Assembly (NCBI GenBank): GCA_025531455.1
Contig: JAMYHL010000019.1
Location: 62,001 to 126,000 of the forward strand
Length of the DNA stretch: 64,000 nt
Direction of reading: 5' to 3'
Origin: Apiotrichum sp. Y4204
Taxonomy: Eukaryota > Basidiomycota > Tremellomycetes > Trichosporonales > Trichosporonaceae
Part shown: one piece after another, positions 59,449 through 64,000 of the stretch
How the letters are laid out: the number at the start of each line of letters is the position of its first letter
Position numbering within the stretch: position 1 is the first letter of the stretch
Position numbers and translations under genes: made by a program
Notes under the pieces: generated by a model
Told to the model about the DNA's origin: nothing
What the model saw: only the letters and a program-made list of their open reading frames with translations
The model's database searches: none

Positions 59449-59912
59449 TCATACAAATTTCTGAGCTGCTTTTACAAATCCTGCATTGGGAGGAGGAGGT
59501 TCAGCCCGTCAGCCTGAAGATCCTCCACCAACCTCTCCCTCCATTGCTGCGGGCGTTGAGATCTGAAAACTGGTGTCTGCTCACGCAATCAAACAGATCG
59601 TGCAATTCAGCCTTGTCGAGCTTCTGTGCTTCTGGTGGCAGGATTTTCGTCAGCAGCGTGCGATCTAGGACATCAGGGGGAACACGCCGCTTACGCACGC
59701 TGAAGGTCTCCACAACTACAGACTACAGAGCTCCAGAGCTGCACCGTTCGTACTGCACACCGTACGTATTTACCAACCGTTCCTCCTTTGGCGTACATCT
59801 CTTGCCCAGCTTGCAAGATCGCCAGATCCGCTGCCACCACGCCACCATGCCACCCCAGCGCCCTTTGAATGATAAATGGCAGATATCGCAGCTTGTTACC
59901 GTCATCCCACAT
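59449..59912 (-). CDS. Small three-exon hypothetical gene
   Basis: Exons 59774-59912, 59533-59715 and 59449-59480 join with GT-AG introns of 58 and 52 nt and sum to 354 nt exactly, giving 117 residues. The product reads like a soluble protein (RYLPFIIQRALGW, VAADLAILQAGQEMYAK, then PPDVLDRTLLTKILPPEAQK and LDKAELHDLFDCV). No family is recognised. The frame also stays open upstream to 60212, so the true start could be earlier or an upstream exon may exist. Agreement of phase across two introns is the main support. Confidence 0.4.
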
Positions 59913-62277
59913 GTCCACATTTCGCTGTTGTTCGGTCAAGTTTGTCTGAGGCCCCAGCCGGCCACTCAACCGGGCAACCCGGGTGCCTAGTGCGAGAGAC
60001 CAATGCGCATGGCCGGCTGACAGAGAAAAAGCAGGTAAGCCAGGTTCTCGGGTGCAAGATACTGGCTTTATTGCCTGCCAACTGGGGAGAAAGTTGAGAA
60101 TGTGGGATAGTCGACGAGACCCCCTCAGCGGCCCGCGACCAGGGTCTGCGGATCGGGGGATCGGGATGCCGGGGGGAATGCTCACCGTAGCCTGCGAGTC
60201 AACAGCATTCACGATTGGCGAAACGCGCTCGCTATCCTCGATACCAATTTACCAACTTGCGAGGAAATCTGACACTTTCAGGAGCATGTCGATTACACTT
60301 GCACACCAAACACTCGCCAGCTCTACGGGAGAGAGCAAAGCCAAGGGTTCGCTTGTCGACACCACCCACCATAGACCACAGAAGGGAGTTGTACAAACCA
60401 TCCGGATCTATAGAACATCCGACATGATAAGCCATGATAGACTCCTGCTACCCTGGACCAGTGGTACCTCAGTACGTCAGTCTTTGTGGCTCCTGATGCA
60501 CTGATATGCTAGACGCTGGCGCGCTGGCGTAGCATCCTAGCATGCAAGTATGTACAGTACCGCGTCCCGTGTGCTGCGTGTTTGTTGTGTTGTGTCTGTA
60601 CAAATCATTCCCAATAGTGATCCTGCATTCCGCAAACCTCCTGCCATCCTGTTCCAATACCCTTTGCCCATATGCACCACACAACATTGTTGCCCTGTCT
60701 GGCCGTCTGGCCGTTGTTCACCCGCATCCACGAGTCCCCAGCACATCCCAGAGTTGAGTCTTCCAGTTTCCAGGCTTGTCACAATTTCCACGCACTGCGC
60801 CAACTGGCCAATTGGACACTGTACCACTATTCGACATAAAACCAGGTTGATCACAACCCACAACGCCGCAAGGCTGCAAGTCTTTCAAGAAGGAATGAGC
60901 CTCGGGTGTTCAGCTCCTCCCTTAAACTCACAGAGCAGTCAAAGTCACTCTCCCAAAACCCTCCAGCCACAACTCCTTCGCCTTCCGTGCATTCCGTGAA
61001 CACCGTCAAACGCCTATTCCAGTGTTGACCCCCCAAACCGTTGTTTTCATAAGCGACAGTGGTGACCGTTACGGGGTGTTCTTACGTGTCAACCTGCCTT
61101 GGTTGCCACATCTGGCGCAGGAGGCACCTGAGAGAGGCAATCGAGAAGAGGATAGAAACGGCGGATAGTAGAAACTCGGGACCGAATAGACGGCGCTTCG
61201 CTTCGTGAATTTGTCAAGTCTGTGGTCATCGTTTGTCACTCGCGCTGCGGTTTCCACCATTTTGCAGTCCCTCATCTCAGACACAGTGAAACCGAGTCCT
61301 CCTCTAGCTCCTCTGTCACTCGACCGTAGCACCCCTGGCATCTGGGCTCGGCACATTTCACAGCTTGCAGCTTGAAGACGAGCCGAACGGTCGCGTACGG
61401 TCGATTGCAGATCACCCACACACGCGCACACGCACATGCTCTCGTCGCTACACACCACAGTGTCGGAACCGATTCCCACGTATCACGCTGCTCGCTTACA
61501 CGCCTGCATATCTCCCGATTGATCATCGTGCGTCCTTCTTTCGCCCCTCTGGCCCTCAACGCCTCTGCGCCTCTGGCCTCACCGTCACTCGTGCTCAGTG
61601 CTCTGTCCCTTGCAGTGCCTTGGCCTGTCTCGTCGCCACCACACACCGCCAGGTCAACAGGTCATCGTCGTTTGTGAACTCTGTTCACTCCCTTTGCTAT
61701 CTCCCTCATTCCTTGATGACCGACTTTCCCTCCACCACCGCCAGCATCATCCGTCCACCGTCACCATTACAATCACGCCGTCCATTTCCACTACTGCCAC
61801 AGCCGCCGCCAAGCCAATCCCTCACCAGTGACCACCAGCTCTGATCCAAAACAATAGAGGGTCACCCGTTCTATTCTCGCCTTGCTCAACAACAAGCACA
61901 CGGATTAAAAACAACAAGAAGAAGATAACGACAAAACAGCGCGTACTTTGAGTCCTTCTGCTGTACTATACCCACAACGTACAACACCACTCAAAAACAT
62001 CCGGCCTTCACATCCACAAGGTCGATCACAAAAGTTGAACGCCCATGCATACACCCAACTCGACGCGCTTTCACACTGTCATCACCCCATCAACCGAAAG
62101 CGTTGTTGACCTCTTGTAGTCTTTCACCCTCTCAGTGATTGCGCAGTTCATTCTACACACTGGTATCCGCCCGGCCTGACAATACCATCTCTAGCGGTGC
62201 ACCATAGGAGACCCGTCCGTTTCATCCTTCTCCCACACTCTACATCGACAAGTACAACTCACTGCAAATTGCTCTCA
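59913..62277. other. Intergenic region and long C/T-rich leader of the downstream gene
   Basis: About 2.4 kb. From about 61,380 onward the plus strand becomes C/T-rich with A-rich patches (61840-61945), typical of a long basidiomycete leader, continuing to the ATG at 62335. No coding gene is recognised between 60,213 and 61,380. Confidence 0.4.
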
Positions 62278-62299
62278 CCGGCGCCGCCGGCGCCGCCGG
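62278..62299. repeat. GC-rich 9-bp repeat in the leader
   Basis: CCGGCGCCG occurs about 2.4 times in 22 bp. On RNA it could fold into a stable hairpin 36 nt upstream of the ATG and hinder scanning. Confidence 0.5.
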
Positions 62300-62334
62300 T
62301 TATAAGGAGCACCCACCCAATACCCATTGTCGTC

Positions 62335-64000
62335 ATGGGTGATAACGTATCCACAACGACAACGGGAGGCCGTCGAGGAGCACCTCGACCTGGTGATATG
62401 TCACCGCCGCCGATCATACATCCTGACTGGACAGGCCGCTCCCAAGCGGGACCACCTTTGCGTGGCAGCGGCCCAATGACCCTCCTCGTTGATGTCGCCC
62501 TTCAAGGCGGAGGAGGACCAAGTTCGCAGTCCGCCGGGAACGGTGGCGACGAACATGGTCTTGTACGCCCTGTTGGAGCTTCGCGCACGGGCCCCTTGCC
62601 GGTCACCACAATAGCTTCACGAACTTTTCATGAACGACCAGGTTCAGCTTTGACCAGCCGTTCCGCAGCGGCTGCTCCGCCACAAGTCCTCTCTGCGGAG
62701 CGTAGTCGATATTCTCTGCCTCCTCTTAGCACCGATCTCCATTCGCCCTTGATACCCTTGAGGGATGACAGCGGCCCTTCAAGATCCACCCACTTCAAAG
62801 TGAGGCTTAGACCGCAGAGGGTGATGTTTTTTCACAAGTTTGGCTGACTGTATGCAGCATCACCAGCAGACACTGTCCCCACGCGCCCCAACGCCCGTTG
62901 CTTCTGTTGCATCACGCGGCATGGGGAGTGCTCCGCCACCCTCTCTCCACCGAGACGGTGACGGCTATCAAAGTCGACCACCCAACCAGCGAAATTACAC
63001 ATATCCAGACCGCAATCTTCCTGCCGGGTACCGAGGTCCAGGCCATGGCTACCCAATAAGTCCCCCCGTGGGATTTCAGTGGCAAGAGCGGTATCCCACA
63101 CCTCCTGCTCATCGTGCACATCCCTTTGACCAGCAATCCTACGGACCAGGACCACCACCTCCTCGTTCGCAGGGCCTTCCACAGCCAGATCCCCGTTACC
63201 AGACCGATTCTCAGCGCAGCGGTTCAAACAAAAGGGGCGAGATCAGTGATAGCCGTCAACCAGGCTTTCCACACGACACGTTCCACCCATCTCGCAAGAT
63301 TGCCCCTCAGCCTCGCGGCTCTTGGCGTGGGCAATCGACGCCGCCTGTGACCGCACCACCTGGGAGTGCTGACATACCCGCTCCGTATCGCCTCGAACGC
63401 GGTTATGACTTTGTTAACTACGACCCTCGAGAGCCGATAAGCCGAAGGGCTAGCTTCTCAAAGGCTTCTGGCAGTGGGACGGGTCTACATTTGCTACACG
63501 ATCGCAAGCGTCAGCCTGCGCGGCCACGCCCGGAGCACAGTAGGTCCATTTTGATTTTTGTCCTGACCAGATCAGAATACTCCGACTCTGACTCTGTGCA
63601 AGAAGGCGAAGAAGAATGCGACATCACCGATGAGGACGAGGAAGAGGGCGACGAATATCTCCCGACTTCACGGACTCCACGAAAACGCAAATCGAGGGGA
63701 GGGGAGAGCTTGTCACCCGCGAGAGGCCGAAGCGATGTCGTTCACGGTTCAGGTGGTACGCGCTCCTCTGCGCGCTTGCGAGTCCAGCGTGGGCGGACAT
63801 CAATGTCCAGCGAACTACACGACCATGATGAGGATGACCTGGAGTTGGGACCGGAAGGTGAAGCTGCGGTTGCTCTGCATTCCATATCCTCAACACACGC
63901 TGGTGAAGACCACGAACGCCCAAAAAAGCGCACCTACGTGAGACGCAATGCCCAACTGCGCAAGGAACAAAATGCAAAGGCGCAAAAGCGGTTTCGGCAA
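62335..64000 (+). CDS. Probable bZIP transcription factor (3' partial)
   Basis: Exons 62335-62799, 62858-63539 and 63576 to beyond the window end; 523 full codons are visible. The N-terminal ~400 residues are disordered, rich in Pro, Ser, Gly and Arg (PGDMSPPP, QGGGGPSSQ, GPPPPPRS-type stretches). An acidic patch (QEGEEECDITDEDEEEGDE) is followed by a basic KRKSRGGES and, at the edge, KKRTYVRRNAQLRKEQNAKAQKRFRQ. The last part matches a bZIP basic region: N-x-x-A-Q-x-R-F-R. The leucine zipper would lie outside the window, so the assignment rests on the basic region only. The first in-frame ATG after the GC-rich leader is 62335. A regulated, nuclear DNA-binding role is inferred. Confidence 0.6.

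Overview
The window reads as a GC-rich chromosome segment of a basidiomycete fungus. Genes carry many short GT-AG introns (about 30-60 nt, with CTGAC/CTAAC-like branch points), intergenic leaders are pyrimidine-rich, and the gene set is fungal: Ypd1 phosphorelay protein, ArAE_2/DUF2421 membrane protein, fungal sugar porter, GH31 enzyme, Png1, Uba1. Gene style suggests Tremellomycetes, possibly Trichosporonales, but that is inference; no rRNA or species marker is present.

Layout. 1-15.2 kb: the 3' part of mitochondrial ribosomal protein uL5m, an intron-containing tRNA-Pro(AGG), and a 379-bp inverted-repeat element with a 7-bp target duplication just downstream of the tRNA. Then come peptide:N-glycanase (-), a secreted M17 leucyl aminopeptidase (+), an amidase (-), a Sec14-like CRAL-TRIO protein (+) and a Tvp38/DedA-type membrane protein (-). 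15.2-20.1 kb: a gene-poor stretch with one unexplained 445-codon open frame, then a long C/T-rich leader with a probable 5'UTR intron in front of YPD1. 20.1-41.9 kb: a dense block with YPD1, an uncharacterised proline-rich protein (-), the large ArAE_2/DUF2421 protein (-), an RRM protein resembling the N-terminal part of cyclophilin PPIE/Cyp33 (+), ubiquitin-activating enzyme E1 with a 6-nt microexon (-), an F-box/WD40 protein (-) and a GH31 alpha-glycosidase (+). 41.9-64 kb: a gene-sparse region with an acidic Cys-cluster protein, a sugar transporter, a divergent pair encoding a PD-(D/E)XK nuclease-like protein and a degenerate kinase-like protein, a small unrecognised three-exon gene, and the 5' part of a probable bZIP transcription factor running off the window.

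Most genes are unrelated housekeeping or metabolic functions, not operons. Three are linked to ubiquitin or protein quality control (Png1, Uba1, F-box/WD40) without clear functional clustering. The most system-like feature is the divergent nuclease/pseudokinase pair at 52.6-56.3 kb. The nuclease has a predicted signal peptide, a Lys/Arg-rich repeat linker and a PD...ExK core, and the kinase-like partner has lost the usual catalytic His, Lys and DFG. The combination recalls the REase-plus-kinase architectures of eukaryotic Crinkler-type effectors, here split into two genes. The best mobile-element signal is the element at 1087-1465, whose arms carry TTTTAC/GTAAAA hexamers spaced about one helical turn apart.

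Exon boundaries were inferred by eye from splice motifs, reading frame and family conservation. Where exon lengths are summed, the total was checked to be a multiple of three.
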